DNA from: Oceanospirillaceae bacterium UBA1126
GTDB taxonomy: Bacteria > Pseudomonadota > Gammaproteobacteria > Pseudomonadales > Balneatricaceae
NCBI GenBank assembly: GCA_002312935.1
Contig: DCAT01000154.1
Coordinates: forward strand, 18,636-35,914
Length of the DNA: 17,279 bases
Direction: 5' to 3'
In this document: positions 1-7,773 of the stretch, in pieces
Layout of the letters: every line of letters begins with the position of its first letter
How positions within the stretch are numbered: position 1 is the stretch's first letter
Notes under the pieces: generated by a model
Told to the model about the DNA's origin: nothing
Databases searched by the model: none
The model's input: the letters and a program-made list of their open reading frames with translations, nothing else
Position numbers and translations under genes: made by a program

Positions 1-1
1 T

Positions 2-232
2 GTCAATAATGTCAACAGTGTACCGTTGATGGGATGGTCTCGATCGGTAGGCGATATGCGAATTTCTCATTTTTTATCGACCCACCTTATGCAGATACTT
101 CCGCTAATTGGATGGCTGTGTGACCACTACCGATTGCCAGCCAAAAGAGTCGTTTTGATTTCCAGTTTCATCTTAATTTCAATCTCTTTGTGGACCTTGA
201 TTACGGCGCTCTTAGGAAAACCACTATATTAG
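2..232 (+). CDS. C-terminal part of an unrecognised membrane protein
   Basis: The reading frame is open from the first bases of the window to a TAG stop, so this is the tail of a longer gene that begins outside. A TTG and an ATG near position 26 could start a 68-residue protein, but no ribosome binding site precedes them. The visible 76 residues hold two hydrophobic stretches, one around HLMQILPLIGWL and a stronger one around VVLISSFILISISLWTLITALL near the end, with a basic RLPAKR turn between them. The GWSRSVGDMRISHF...H..Q segment resembles, from memory, a motif (GWS..GDLR..HF.G.H..Q) in a family of uncharacterised multi-pass bacterial membrane proteins. No function is assigned. Confidence is good that it is coding and low on the family. 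Confidence 0.5.
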   Translation, partial: VNNVNSVPLMGWSRSVGDMRISHFLSTHLMQILPLIGWLCDHYRLPAKRVVLISSFILISISLWTLITALLGKPLY

Positions 233-474
233 TGAAGCATCTAAGCGTTATTCAAGTAAGATTATTGGCCTTGTCATTGTAAGCCCTTTTTATAAGGAAG
301 GGCTGCCATTGCATTTGTGATTCTACTCACATCCAAACGTAGTCTTTTTACCTAAATGTTGGTCCAAAAGGCATGACTTACATCCCAAAATAAGTTCGAA
401 AATCGACTCAAGTAAGAAGAAAGGTTTTGGTTTTACTTTAAAAAAAAGGGGTGGGGAAACTCCTGTAGAATGTC
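233..474. other. Intergenic region between two convergent genes
   Basis: This stretch separates the plus-strand membrane-protein tail from the minus-strand permease. It contains a hairpin at 282-304 (AGCCCTT paired with AAGGGCT) that lacks a T-tract, so it is at best a weak terminator for the upstream gene. An eight-A run at 440-447 reads as eight T on the minus strand, downstream of the permease stop, but only a four-base-pair stem precedes it. No convincing small gene is present. Confidence 0.4.
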
Positions 475-1368
475 TCAGGCCTTATTGCGGCGCGTAAAAG
501 GTAGCTTAATACCCAAAACAAGCCCGTTGCCCAGCAATACTAGGCCTAAACCACTGACACTACTAAGACTCCAGGCATAGCCCTCAAATACCGTTGACAA
601 GCCTAGAGCCACTACAGGAAACATGACTGTGGCATAGGCCGCTTTGTTGGCGCCAATCCGGCTAACGAGGGAAAGATAGGCCGTGAAGCCTGCAACTGTG
701 CCGATAATTGCTAAGTAAAGTAGGCTACCAAGGTAATGAGGCTGGTAGTCCCAGGTTAAAGGGGTGCCGGTAATAACTAACAAGGTGGCTAAAAATAGAG
801 CGCCATAAAACATGGCATAAGCACTGCTAGTAAAGGGTTTTAGGCCTTTTTTGTTGTGCCTTACTGAGATCATGTTACCAAGAGAAAAGAAAAATGTGCC
901 TAGAAAAGCAAATCCGATGCTGCTTAAATTCACCCCTTTGGTCGAATCAGCCCTTAACTCCGGCCAAAACATTAAGCTAAGGCCAGCGATGCCCATAATG
1001 CTTGCAGCAAATACAATACTGGTTGGTTTTTCTCCCCAAAATATACGACTGTTAACAGCATTAAATAGGGTTGAGGCAGAAAAAATAACTGCCAGTAGGC
1101 CACTTGATATTTCTAAACCCGCAGTATAAACACACACAAAATTTAGAGAAAACATGCACATGCCTTGCAGGACCATAAACCCATGGTCCTGTTTGCTCGT
1201 GGCTTGCAAGCGACCGCTAAGAAGCACCAATGCCAGCATAATCGCTGCGGCCAAGGTAAAGCGGTAAAACACGGAGGTAAGAATTGCGACGTCACCTAAT
1301 TGCCAATGAATGGCAATCCAAGTAGTGCCCCAGATAAATACCGTAGATAAGTATAAAAATTGTGTCAT
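475..1368 (-). CDS. EamA/DMT-superfamily permease
   Basis: A 297-residue inner-membrane protein with about ten hydrophobic segments, the size and layout of drug/metabolite transporter (DMT, 10-TMS) permeases built from two EamA repeats. The N-terminal FIWGTTWIAIHW is the typical first-helix signature (FIWG..W). The second repeat begins near residue 150 (SIGFAFLGTFFFSLGNMIS), and the chain ends in a basic tail (RRNKA). Family members export or import amino acids, sugars or other metabolites; the substrate cannot be told from sequence. The start at 1368 is preceded by AGGAAC at suitable spacing. It is the last gene of a minus-strand set with the phosphoribosyltransferase 29 bp upstream, so co-transcription is likely. 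Confidence in the family is high; the substrate is unknown. Confidence 0.9.
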   Translation of the reverse strand: MTQFLYLSTVFIWGTTWIAIHWQLGDVAILTSVFYRFTLAAAIMLALVLLSGRLQATSKQDHGFMVLQGMCMFSLNFVCVYTAGLEISSGLLAVIFSASTLFNAVNSRIFWGEKPTSIVFAASIMGIAGLSLMFWPELRADSTKGVNLSSIGFAFLGTFFFSLGNMISVRHNKKGLKPFTSSAYAMFYGALFLATLLVITGTPLTWDYQPHYLGSLLYLAIIGTVAGFTAYLSLVSRIGANKAAYATVMFPVVALGLSTVFEGYAWSLSSVSGLGLVLLGNGLVLGIKLPFTRRNKA

Positions 1369-1397
1369 GCCAGTTCCTGTCGGCTAGGTCATGGTGT

Positions 1398-1895
1398 TTA
1401 GTCTTGCAGGTCTGTAATAGGTGTAGCAAAGCTGTGTGCCATGTCCCACGGGAAACGAATCCAAGTGTCTTGGCTTACTTCCGTAATGTACATGTCTACC
1501 GCGGGTTTGCCAGCTGGCTTCGCATACACAGTAGCAAAAGTAGCTTTAGGGACCAGAGCACGCACAGCTGTTGCTGTCTTGCCCGTATCGACAAGGTCAT
1601 CAATAAGTAAAAACCCCTCGCCGTCACCATCAAACCCTTTTAATAACTTAAGCTGGCCCTGATCACTGGCCTCCACACCTGACTCAAGCTGACCATAGCT
1701 AGAAATACAGATAGTATCAATTAAGCGAATGTCTAGCTCGCGGGCAATGATAGCTGCAGGCACTAGGCCTCCGCGGGTGATGGCAATAATACCCTCCCAT
1801 GGCCCTTGATCCAGTAATCGCCACGCTAACGCACGGGCGTTGCGGTGTAGTTCTTCCCAAGAGATGGGGTAGTCTTTATGGTATGGGTTACTCAT
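1398..1895 (-). CDS. gpt: Xanthine/guanine phosphoribosyltransferase-like enzyme
   Basis: A 165-residue type I phosphoribosyltransferase. It closely follows the pattern of E. coli Gpt (152 residues), which joins guanine, xanthine or hypoxanthine to PRPP in purine salvage at the inner face of the membrane. The PRPP-binding motif is residues 95-108 (FLLIDDLVDTGKTA, with acidic pair D99-D100). An N-terminal GIIAITRGGLVPAAIIAREL block matches the Gpt pyrophosphate-loop region, and CISSYGQ, KPAGKP and QDTWI...PWDM near the C terminus are Gpt-like. Base preference is inferred only; some relatives are annotated generically as phosphoribosyltransferases. The ATG lies inside the last codons of the upstream yrdA-like gene (8 bp overlap), which implies translational coupling. 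Confidence 0.85.
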   Translation of the reverse strand: MSNPYHKDYPISWEELHRNARALAWRLLDQGPWEGIIAITRGGLVPAAIIARELDIRLIDTICISSYGQLESGVEASDQGQLKLLKGFDGDGEGFLLIDDLVDTGKTATAVRALVPKATFATVYAKPAGKPAVDMYITEVSQDTWIRFPWDMAHSFATPITDLQD

Positions 1896-2430
1896 GGGGT
1901 TCCTGGGCTAAGTACTGATTTTTAAGGTTTACATAGTTGTTAGCCATGTAGGTAAGGCTTGAGCGCTCGGCATCAGTTAAGGGTCGTTTTTGCCTTGCAG
2001 GGCTTCCAGCGTATAAAAAGCCGCTCACTAGCCTTTTACCCGGCGTAACTAAGCTGTTAGCAGCGATCATAACATCATCATCTACTACTACATTGTCCAT
2101 AATAGTACTGCCCATACCGACTAATACTCGATTACCGATAGTGCAGCCATGTAATATAGTGCGATGCCCCACAGTAACCTGATCTCCGATAATTAATGGA
2201 TGCCCTGCTGGGTTGTGAGCACTTTTATGGGTAACATGTAAAATTGACCCATCTTGAATACTGGTAGAGTGACCAATTCGAATATGATTTACATCGCCAC
2301 GGACCACGCTGTAGGGCCAGATGGATGAATCTGCGCCAATATGAACATCACCTATAATAATGCACTCTTCGTCTGCAAATGCACTCGAATTAATTTGAGG
2401 GGTGACGTGCTTAAGGGGTCGAATAGACAT
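1888..2430 (-). CDS. yrdA: Gamma-carbonic-anhydrase-like hexapeptide-repeat protein (YrdA type)
   Basis: A 180-residue left-handed beta-helix protein of the YrdA/PaaY/CaiE group. Imperfect hexapeptide repeats run from about residue 23 to 130 (for example IIIGDVHIGADSSI, LIIGDQVTVGHRTI, VLVGMGSTI). The RGDVN...IGHSTSIQDGSILHVTH block is characteristic, and H68, H89 and H94 are probable metal ligands by family pattern. The chain ends with the usual short helix containing YAGSPAR. Homologues bind zinc or another divalent metal; carbonic anhydrase activity is shown for only some, so the reaction is uncertain. AGGAAC precedes the ATG. It heads the yrdA-gpt-permease operon and diverges from prlC; a gamma-CA homologue beside prlC is also familiar from Pseudomonas. 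Confidence 0.88.
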   Translation of the reverse strand: MSIRPLKHVTPQINSSAFADEECIIIGDVHIGADSSIWPYSVVRGDVNHIRIGHSTSIQDGSILHVTHKSAHNPAGHPLIIGDQVTVGHRTILHGCTIGNRVLVGMGSTIMDNVVVDDDVMIAANSLVTPGKRLVSGFLYAGSPARQKRPLTDAERSSLTYMANNYVNLKNQYLAQEPHE

Positions 2431-2456
2431 TGTTGTTCCTAATTTGCAACAAAACG

Positions 2457-2485
2457 TTGGGTATTACTAAAAGAGGCACTATTAT
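2457..2485 (+). promoter_or_regulatory. Probable sigma70 promoter for prlC-yheV
   Basis: TTGGGT (2457-2462) and TATTAT (2480-2485) have the ideal 17 bp spacer, with the prlC ATG about 36 bp downstream of the -10. The -35 is a poor match (three of six); the -10 matches five of six. Confidence 0.42.
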
Positions 2486-2508
2486 AACCCCACTAAGATA
2501 CAAAACAA
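2481..2508 (-). promoter_or_regulatory. Probable sigma70 promoter for the yrdA-gpt-permease operon
   Basis: On the minus strand, TTGTTT (2508-2503) and a perfect TATAAT (2486-2481) are separated by 16 bp. The predicted start is near 2474, giving a leader of roughly 45 bases before the yrdA ATG at 2430. Its -10 overlaps the -10 of the opposing prlC promoter almost completely. Confidence 0.5.
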
Positions 2509-2521
2509 TCGATGAGACACT

Positions 2522-4606
2522 ATGACCTTTCCTTCCTTACAAGATGTATTACTACTGCCAGACTTTGCTTCAATGGACCCGATTGGGTTGGCTGCTAAAT
2601 TAGATAAGAAGCTAGTAAACAACCAGCATGCTATCGAACAACTGTTAAAAAACCAAGATACCCCAAACTATAACCGGCTGGTACCAGCCTTGGAACAGTT
2701 GGGTGACGAAGTTGATCAGCTGTGGGGGCCGCTAAGCCATTTACATGGGGTAAGTAATAGAGATGACATACGAGCAGCTTTTGATGAGTGTCTGCCAAAA
2801 CTGACCGCCTATGCCACACAGATGGGGCAAAATAAGGCGCTGTATTTGGCTTTTGTGGACCTTTTAAAGAGCGATGACTTTAACCAGCTAAGCCAATCAA
2901 AGCAGCAGTTTGTGAAACTTCAAATAAGAGATTTCAAGCTAGCTGGAGTAGCGTTAAACCCGCAAAAGCAAAAAGAGTATGGCGAGTTAAAGCAACAGAT
3001 GGCAGAGCTTTCCACACAGTTTTCAAATCACCTAATGGATGCTACAGAGTCGTGGAGTAAGCATGTAACTGATAGTGAGGGCTTACTCGGGCTGCCTGAA
3101 TCGGCCTTGCAGCAGGCTCAGGAAGCAGCTAAATTTAAGAGCTTAGATGGGTATTTGTTAAAACTAGATTTTTCTTGTTATCACTCAGTCATGACCTTTG
3201 CAGAAAAAAGTGACCTTAGGCAAGAAATATATCAAGCCTTTAATACTCGAGCGTCTGATCAAGGGCCCTATGGTGGGCAGTTTGATAATACTCAGGTGAT
3301 GGAAGAACTGGTAGGGTTACGGCATAAGTTGGCTAATCTTGTAGGCTTTGATCACTATGCAGATTACTCGGTCGCTACCAAAATGGCAGACTCCGGGCGA
3401 GCAGTTGAAATGTTTTTATTAGACCTTGCAAAAGGGTGTAAACCACAAGCTGAAGCAGACATGCAACAGTTACAAAAATTCGCCACCGAGTCAGGTGGGC
3501 CAACGCCAATGAACGCATGGGATGTAGCTTATTACAGTGAAAAACTGCGTCAAAACCGTTACCACTTATCCCAAGAAGAGCTCAAGCCTTATTTTGCATT
3601 ACCACAAGTGCAGGCTGGGTTATTTGATGTTGTTAAACGTATTTATGGCATTGAAGTGACGCCCTGCACAGGGGTGAGTACTTGGCACCAAGATGTAGGT
3701 TTTTATCAAGTGGCTCATGCAGGTAAAGCCATTGGTTATTTTTATTTTGATCTTTATGCACGAGAGCATAAACGTGGTGGTGCATGGATGGATGAATGCC
3801 GCAACCGCCAGTTTAAAGCCAACGGTGAACTACAACTACCTGTAGCTTACCTAGTATGTAACTTTGCACCCCCACTGCGGGGCAAGCCAGCTTTACTGAC
3901 CCATGGAGAAGTCACCACCTTGTTCCATGAATTTGGCCATGGCTTACACCATATGATGACTAACATTGACGTTGCAGGTGTTGCTGGCATCAATGGTGTG
4001 GCATGGGACGCCGTGGAATTACCCAGCCAACTATTAGAAAACTGGTGTTGGCAGGAAGAGTCATTACGTTTGTTTGCTAAGCACTACCAAACAGGCCATG
4101 GCTTGCCAGAAGACTTGTTGCAAAAAATGTTAGCAGCAAAAAACTTTCAAGCGGGCATGTTTGTCATGCGGCAACTAGAATTTGCCTTATTTGATTTGCG
4201 ATTACATATGAACTACAACCCAGTTGCGCCCCAACCTATACAATCAGTGTTGAATGCTGTGCGCAAAGAAGTAGCAGTTGTAAACGCACCAGAGTGGAAT
4301 CGTTTTCAACATGGTTTTGCTCACATTTTTGCTGGTGGCTATGCCTCTGGGTACTACAGCTACTTGTGGGCAGAAGTGTTGGCTGCAGATGTCTTTAGCC
4401 GGTTTGAAGATGAAGGTATTTTTAACGCAAACACTGGTGCAGCGCTTTGGCTGGATATAACTGGTCAAGGAGGCAGTCGGGACGCCATGGCTCTGTTCAC
4501 TCAATTTATGGGGCGCGAACCTAGCGTAGACGCATTAATGCGCAACAAAGGGTTGGCTCACGCAGACAATCAGATATTAAGCCAAGGAGCCAGTGATGAA
4601 GGTTAG
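2522..4606 (+). CDS. prlC: Oligopeptidase A (M3 family zinc metallopeptidase)
   Basis: A 694-residue cytosolic metallopeptidase; E. coli OpdA/PrlC is 680 residues. It degrades short peptides, including cleaved signal peptides. The zinc motif is LFHEFGHGLHH with H469, E470 (catalytic) and H473. The third ligand is E499 in DAVELPSQ, the conserved M3 spacing. Further family blocks are YFYFDLYAREHKRGGAWM upstream of the zinc site and the Gly/Tyr-rich FAGGYASGYYSYLWAEV near residue 605. The mostly helical N-terminal half contains the LGGVALNP-like segment FKLAGVALNP. The start is an ATG at 2522 behind GATGAG-type purine-rich sequence. The stop overlaps the following zinc-ribbon gene. No anomalies. 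Confidence 0.97.
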   Translation: MTFPSLQDVLLLPDFASMDPIGLAAKLDKKLVNNQHAIEQLLKNQDTPNYNRLVPALEQLGDEVDQLWGPLSHLHGVSNRDDIRAAFDECLPKLTAYATQMGQNKALYLAFVDLLKSDDFNQLSQSKQQFVKLQIRDFKLAGVALNPQKQKEYGELKQQMAELSTQFSNHLMDATESWSKHVTDSEGLLGLPESALQQAQEAAKFKSLDGYLLKLDFSCYHSVMTFAEKSDLRQEIYQAFNTRASDQGPYGGQFDNTQVMEELVGLRHKLANLVGFDHYADYSVATKMADSGRAVEMFLLDLAKGCKPQAEADMQQLQKFATESGGPTPMNAWDVAYYSEKLRQNRYHLSQEELKPYFALPQVQAGLFDVVKRIYGIEVTPCTGVSTWHQDVGFYQVAHAGKAIGYFYFDLYAREHKRGGAWMDECRNRQFKANGELQLPVAYLVCNFAPPLRGKPALLTHGEVTTLFHEFGHGLHHMMTNIDVAGVAGINGVAWDAVELPSQLLENWCWQEESLRLFAKHYQTGHGLPEDLLQKMLAAKNFQAGMFVMRQLEFALFDLRLHMNYNPVAPQPIQSVLNAVRKEVAVVNAPEWNRFQHGFAHIFAGGYASGYYSYLWAEVLAADVFSRFEDEGIFNANTGAALWLDITGQGGSRDAMALFTQFMGREPSVDALMRNKGLAHADNQILSQGASDEG
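4584..4598 (+). promoter_or_regulatory. Ribosome binding site fixing the yheV-like start
   Basis: AAGGAG at 4584-4589 lies inside the last codons of prlC, 6 bases before ATG 4596. This favours the ATG over the overlapping GTG at 4593. Confidence 0.6.
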
Positions 4607-4835
4607 GTTTATTGCAGGCATTGTCTGCCCAAAATGTGGTGCTCAAGATAGCGTTCGTATCCATATTCCAGAGGATGGAGAGGCAGATGAGCAGTTGAGA
4701 GACTGCGTGACCTGTGGCCATGAAGAACGTATTGGGCAAAGTGCGGCAACTCGGCAGGAAATGACTACAAGGGTTAACCATACTGAATCTACTGCAGTGC
4801 AAGAAGTTGAGCCACAAGTTCTTAAACTACAGTAG
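4596..4835 (+). CDS. yheV: YheV-family zinc-ribbon protein
   Basis: A 79-residue soluble protein whose first 45 residues match the YheV family (RFIAG..CP.C...D, then a second C..C). The sequence shows C11-P-K-C14 and C37-V-T-C40-G-H, a four-cysteine zinc ribbon. The remaining 35 residues are polar and variable. The molecular role of the family is unknown; the fold suggests zinc binding and perhaps nucleic-acid or protein contact. It overlaps the prlC end by 11 bp, so translation is probably coupled, and the same neighbour is seen beside prlC in pseudomonads. It converges with the MATE gene after only 20 bp, where no strong terminator is visible. Confidence 0.82.
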   Translation: MKVRFIAGIVCPKCGAQDSVRIHIPEDGEADEQLRDCVTCGHEERIGQSAATRQEMTTRVNHTESTAVQEVEPQVLKLQ

Positions 4836-4855
4836 CTAAGGTGACCTATAGACTT

Positions 4856-6205
4856 TTAGGTGTTGATGAACCACGCTTGTTTGTAGCTCAGCCATAAGTA
4901 TCCAGCCAATGAGGCCAAAGCCCTAACGCCACAAAAGCCTAAGAATGCCCACCATAAGCCACTATTACCCCAAGGTTCTAATAGGTACCAAAGAGGCAGC
5001 AGGGTAATCAAGCTGGCTAGCACTGAGTAAAACATGGCTTGGGCTTGGGCAGCTCCTACAAAAATGCCATCACACAGATAGCTCCACACACTAATAATGG
5101 GTACCCACATTACCCATACCGCATGGTCGCTAGCGATGTCTCGTACGCTTTCAATAGTCGTTAACATATTGATAAATACATCGCTTAGTAGCCAAAATAA
5201 AACGGTTGCGACAGCAGAGACTATGAGGGAGTAAATGGCTGCAGCATTACATAGCTGGTAAAAACGACGCCTTTTTCTAGCCCCTAAAGCTTCACCACAG
5301 GCGGCTTCAATCGCAAAGGCAAAGCCATCCAACGCATAAGCCAGCAAGGTAACATATTGTAATAAAAGTGTGTTTGCAGCCAATACACTATCTCCCATAC
5401 GGGCACTTTGGGAGGTGATAAAAGCAAACGCAAAAAGTAGCATTAAGGTACGCACAAATAGATAACTGTTGAGACGCATTAGCTGGTTTGCTAGGGGTGC
5501 AAAAGCATCCCAGTCTAGGTGGAACGTTTGATTAAGCGCAGGGACGTGACGCCAAACTAAAAATAAAGCCAACATCAGACCGCAATAATCTGCTAACAAA
5601 CTACCCCAGGCCACACCAGCACTGGTCATATCAAAACCAATCACAAATAGCAGGTTAAAGCCTATATTGCTCACATTAGTGACTACCAGCAAAACCAAAG
5701 GGCTACGGCTATCCTGGCGGCCCAACAACCATCCCAAACACACATAGGTGATGAGTACTGCTGGGGCGCTGTAAATACGTATAGTGAGATACTCTTGGGC
5801 TAAAGCAGAGACCTCAGTGCTGGCACCCATGAGGGATACACCCAGTGGAATTAACCAGTTTTGCAATGCCATAATGGCCACACCAATAGCCAAAGCAAAA
5901 GCCCCCGGCATGAGCAACAACTGCATTAAGCGTGGGTTATTTCCAGCGCCATGGGCCTGTGCTGTAAGGCCTACAGTGCCCATACGTAAAAAACCAAAAG
6001 CCCAGTAAATAAACGTTAACAATGCCCCACCTAAGGCAACTGCACCTAAATAGCTGGCTTCATCTAAATGGCCCATAATGGCAGCGTCCACCAAGCCTAA
6101 CAAGGGTACGCTTATATTGGAGATGATCAGGGGCCAAGCCAGATGCCATAGCTGCAGCATGTGTTTTGCTTGGGGTGCGTAGGTCAGCTGGCCGGTTTTT
6201 CCCAT
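4856..6205 (-). CDS. MATE-family efflux transporter (DinF-like)
   Basis: About 449 residues and twelve hydrophobic segments, a multi-antimicrobial extrusion transporter that exports cationic or organic compounds using sodium or proton gradients across the inner membrane. The N-terminal WPLIISNISVPLLGLVDAAIMGHLDEASYLGAVALGG is the DinF-type first-helix signature, and GFLRMGTVGLTAQAHGAG follows as in that subgroup. The chosen ATG at 6205 sits one base after the znuB stop. A longer frame from 6265 would add 20 residues (cysteine-rich, unlike the family) overlapping znuB, and an ATG at 6160 would give a shorter 434-residue form. No clear ribosome binding site is visible, consistent with translational coupling to znuB. 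Substrate unknown; the dinF symbol is withheld because no LexA box or lexA neighbour is present. Confidence 0.88.
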   Translation of the reverse strand: MGKTGQLTYAPQAKHMLQLWHLAWPLIISNISVPLLGLVDAAIMGHLDEASYLGAVALGGALLTFIYWAFGFLRMGTVGLTAQAHGAGNNPRLMQLLLMPGAFALAIGVAIMALQNWLIPLGVSLMGASTEVSALAQEYLTIRIYSAPAVLITYVCLGWLLGRQDSRSPLVLLVVTNVSNIGFNLLFVIGFDMTSAGVAWGSLLADYCGLMLALFLVWRHVPALNQTFHLDWDAFAPLANQLMRLNSYLFVRTLMLLFAFAFITSQSARMGDSVLAANTLLLQYVTLLAYALDGFAFAIEAACGEALGARKRRRFYQLCNAAAIYSLIVSAVATVLFWLLSDVFINMLTTIESVRDIASDHAVWVMWVPIISVWSYLCDGIFVGAAQAQAMFYSVLASLITLLPLWYLLEPWGNSGLWWAFLGFCGVRALASLAGYLWLSYKQAWFINT

Positions 6206-6206
6206 A

Positions 6207-7001
6207 TTAAGACAGGCGAAATGAGCGAGGGAAGCTAAACAACAAAAAGAACAAGGTGCTGGCAATCACTACTACAGATGGGCCGGCAGGGGTGTCATAG
6301 AACCAAGATAAAGCTAACCCCCCAGTTACAGCTAACATGCCAAGTAAACTGGCAAGCAACGCCATTTGCTCTGGAGAGCTGGACAAGCGACGAGCGGCAG
6401 CAGCAGGTATAATTAGCAGTGAAGTAATGAGTAACACCCCAACCACCTTCATTGCTACCGCGATCACTACTGCCACTAACAGCATCAGTAAGGTGCGCAT
6501 CCAAGCCACATTAATACCCTCTACCTGGGCTAATTCTTCGTTCACTGTAATGGATAATAAAGGCGTCCAAATACTTACTAATATGACTAAGACTAGGCAA
6601 CACGCTAGGGCGATCCAAAGCAGATCATGTTGTCCAATAGCTAGTAAATCACCAAATAAAAACCCCATTAAATCAATACTTTGATGATCAAAAAGGCTCA
6701 AGCTTACAAGCCCCAGCGATAAGCTTGCATGGGAGAGGATACCCAACAGGGTATCTGTTGCAATAATGCGCTTATGCACTAAGGTGCTAAGTAATAAGGC
6801 TAATAACAAACACACTAATACCACTGCTAGGCTAATGTTAACTTGCAACAATAAACCTAAGGCAACTCCTAACAGTGCTGCATGTGCAAGAGTATCTCCA
6901 AAATAAGCCATCCGTCGCCAAACCATAAAAGAGCCTAAAGGCCCTGCAACAGCAGCAATCATTAACCCACCTAGCCAAGCCCATAATAAAAAATTAGCCA
7001 T
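6207..7001 (-). CDS. znuB: Zinc ABC transporter permease ZnuB
   Basis: A 264-residue inner-membrane permease (E. coli ZnuB 261) of the metal-type ABC-3 family. It forms the zinc channel with ZnuC and receives zinc from ZnuA. The family segments are GPLGSFMVWRRMAYFGDTLAHAALLGVALG near the N terminus (ATPase-coupling and transport region), then about eight hydrophobic helices, and KVVGVLLITSLLIIPAAAARRL near residue 200, a typical ABC-3 block. The ATG at 7001 was chosen because GAGGG lies upstream and the length fits the family; a start at 7043 would add 14 residues inside znuC. It overlaps the znuC end by 8 bp. Regulation is presumably by Zur through the upstream promoter. Confidence 0.95.
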   Translation of the reverse strand: MANFLLWAWLGGLMIAAVAGPLGSFMVWRRMAYFGDTLAHAALLGVALGLLLQVNISLAVVLVCLLLALLLSTLVHKRIIATDTLLGILSHASLSLGLVSLSLFDHQSIDLMGFLFGDLLAIGQHDLLWIALACCLVLVILVSIWTPLLSITVNEELAQVEGINVAWMRTLLMLLVAVVIAVAMKVVGVLLITSLLIIPAAAARRLSSSPEQMALLASLLGMLAVTGGLALSWFYDTPAGPSVVVIASTLFFLLFSFPRSFRLS

Positions 7002-7773
7002 GGTCACAGCCCTCGTGATGTTCGCCTGCAATAATTTCGCCATGGCTGGTGTGGTGGTGGTTGTGTTGATGGTTATACAAGGCTAGATTACCTGCGCCTT
7101 GGGGGCCAAATAAATCTGTAAATGCAGGATCTTGACTGACTTGTTCAGGATGCCCTGAACAACAAATGTGTTGGTTTAGACAAATTACTTGATCTGTTGC
7201 TGCCATGACTAGGTGCAAGTCGTGGGATACCATTAGGATACCGCAGCCTAGAATGTTCCGTACCTGGCCAATAAGGTTATACAAAGACACTTGCCCGGTC
7301 ACGTCAACACCTTGCACAGGCTCATCTAATACCAGCAAGTGGGGTTTACGGAGTAGGGCCCGTAATAATAATATTCTTTGCGTCTCACCCCCGGAAAGCT
7401 CCTGCATTGGGCGATTAAGAAGTTTTTCAGCGCGACACTCATGCAGCAGATCGTGCCATAGCTGTGGGCTAAGCTGATGTTGCTTGTGGCGACCTAAATC
7501 CAAAAAGCGTGCCACTGTAAGTGGTAGCGTGTCTTCTAGTTTTAATTTCTGGGGCATGTAGCCAATGCGTAATCCTTTTATGGTGGTAATGTCTCCACTA
7601 GTGGTTTTAATTAAGTTCAACAAGCTACGAACTAAAGTAGATTTCCCAGCACCGTTTGGGCCAATAACGGTCGTAATCTGTCCTGCTTCTAAGGATATAT
7701 CCACCCCTTTAATGAGCCACCTGTTGCCACGTTTTACGCCCAGGTCTGTGGCTGACAGTAAAACCTCACTCAT
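6994..7773 (-). CDS. znuC: Zinc ABC transporter ATP-binding protein ZnuC
   Basis: A 259-residue ATPase that powers zinc import through ZnuB. It has Walker A GPNGAGKST (38-46), the Q-loop near MPQKLKL (73-79), signature LSGGETQR (126-133), Walker B LLVLDEP (146-152) and the H-loop histidine H184. The C-terminal 25 residues (235-259) carry nine histidines plus Glu, Asp and Cys, a probable cytoplasmic zinc-binding tail. The ATG at 7773 overlaps the zur stop as ATGA and has GGAG upstream; a start at 7818 would add 15 residues of no family similarity. It lies in the order zur-znuC-znuB, fully coupled. E. coli ZnuC is 251 residues, so length is normal. Confidence 0.96.
   Translation of the reverse strand: MSEVLLSATDLGVKRGNRWLIKGVDISLEAGQITTVIGPNGAGKSTLVRSLLNLIKTTSGDITTIKGLRIGYMPQKLKLEDTLPLTVARFLDLGRHKQHQLSPQLWHDLLHECRAEKLLNRPMQELSGGETQRILLLRALLRKPHLLVLDEPVQGVDVTGQVSLYNLIGQVRNILGCGILMVSHDLHLVMAATDQVICLNQHICCSGHPEQVSQDPAFTDLFGPQGAGNLALYNHQHNHHHTSHGEIIAGEHHEGCDHG

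Noticed and set aside
282..304. Hairpin as terminator of the first gene
   Set aside because: The seven-base-pair stem has no T-tract on either strand; noted only within the intergenic entry.
851..1129. Plus-strand open frame opposite the EamA permease
   Set aside because: It lies wholly inside a well-supported gene on the other strand, has no family likeness and no ribosome binding site.
6206..6265. Longer N terminus for the MATE protein
   Set aside because: The extra 20 residues overlap the znuB end in another frame, are Cys-rich and unlike MATE N termini; the ATG at 6205 gives the expected beginning.
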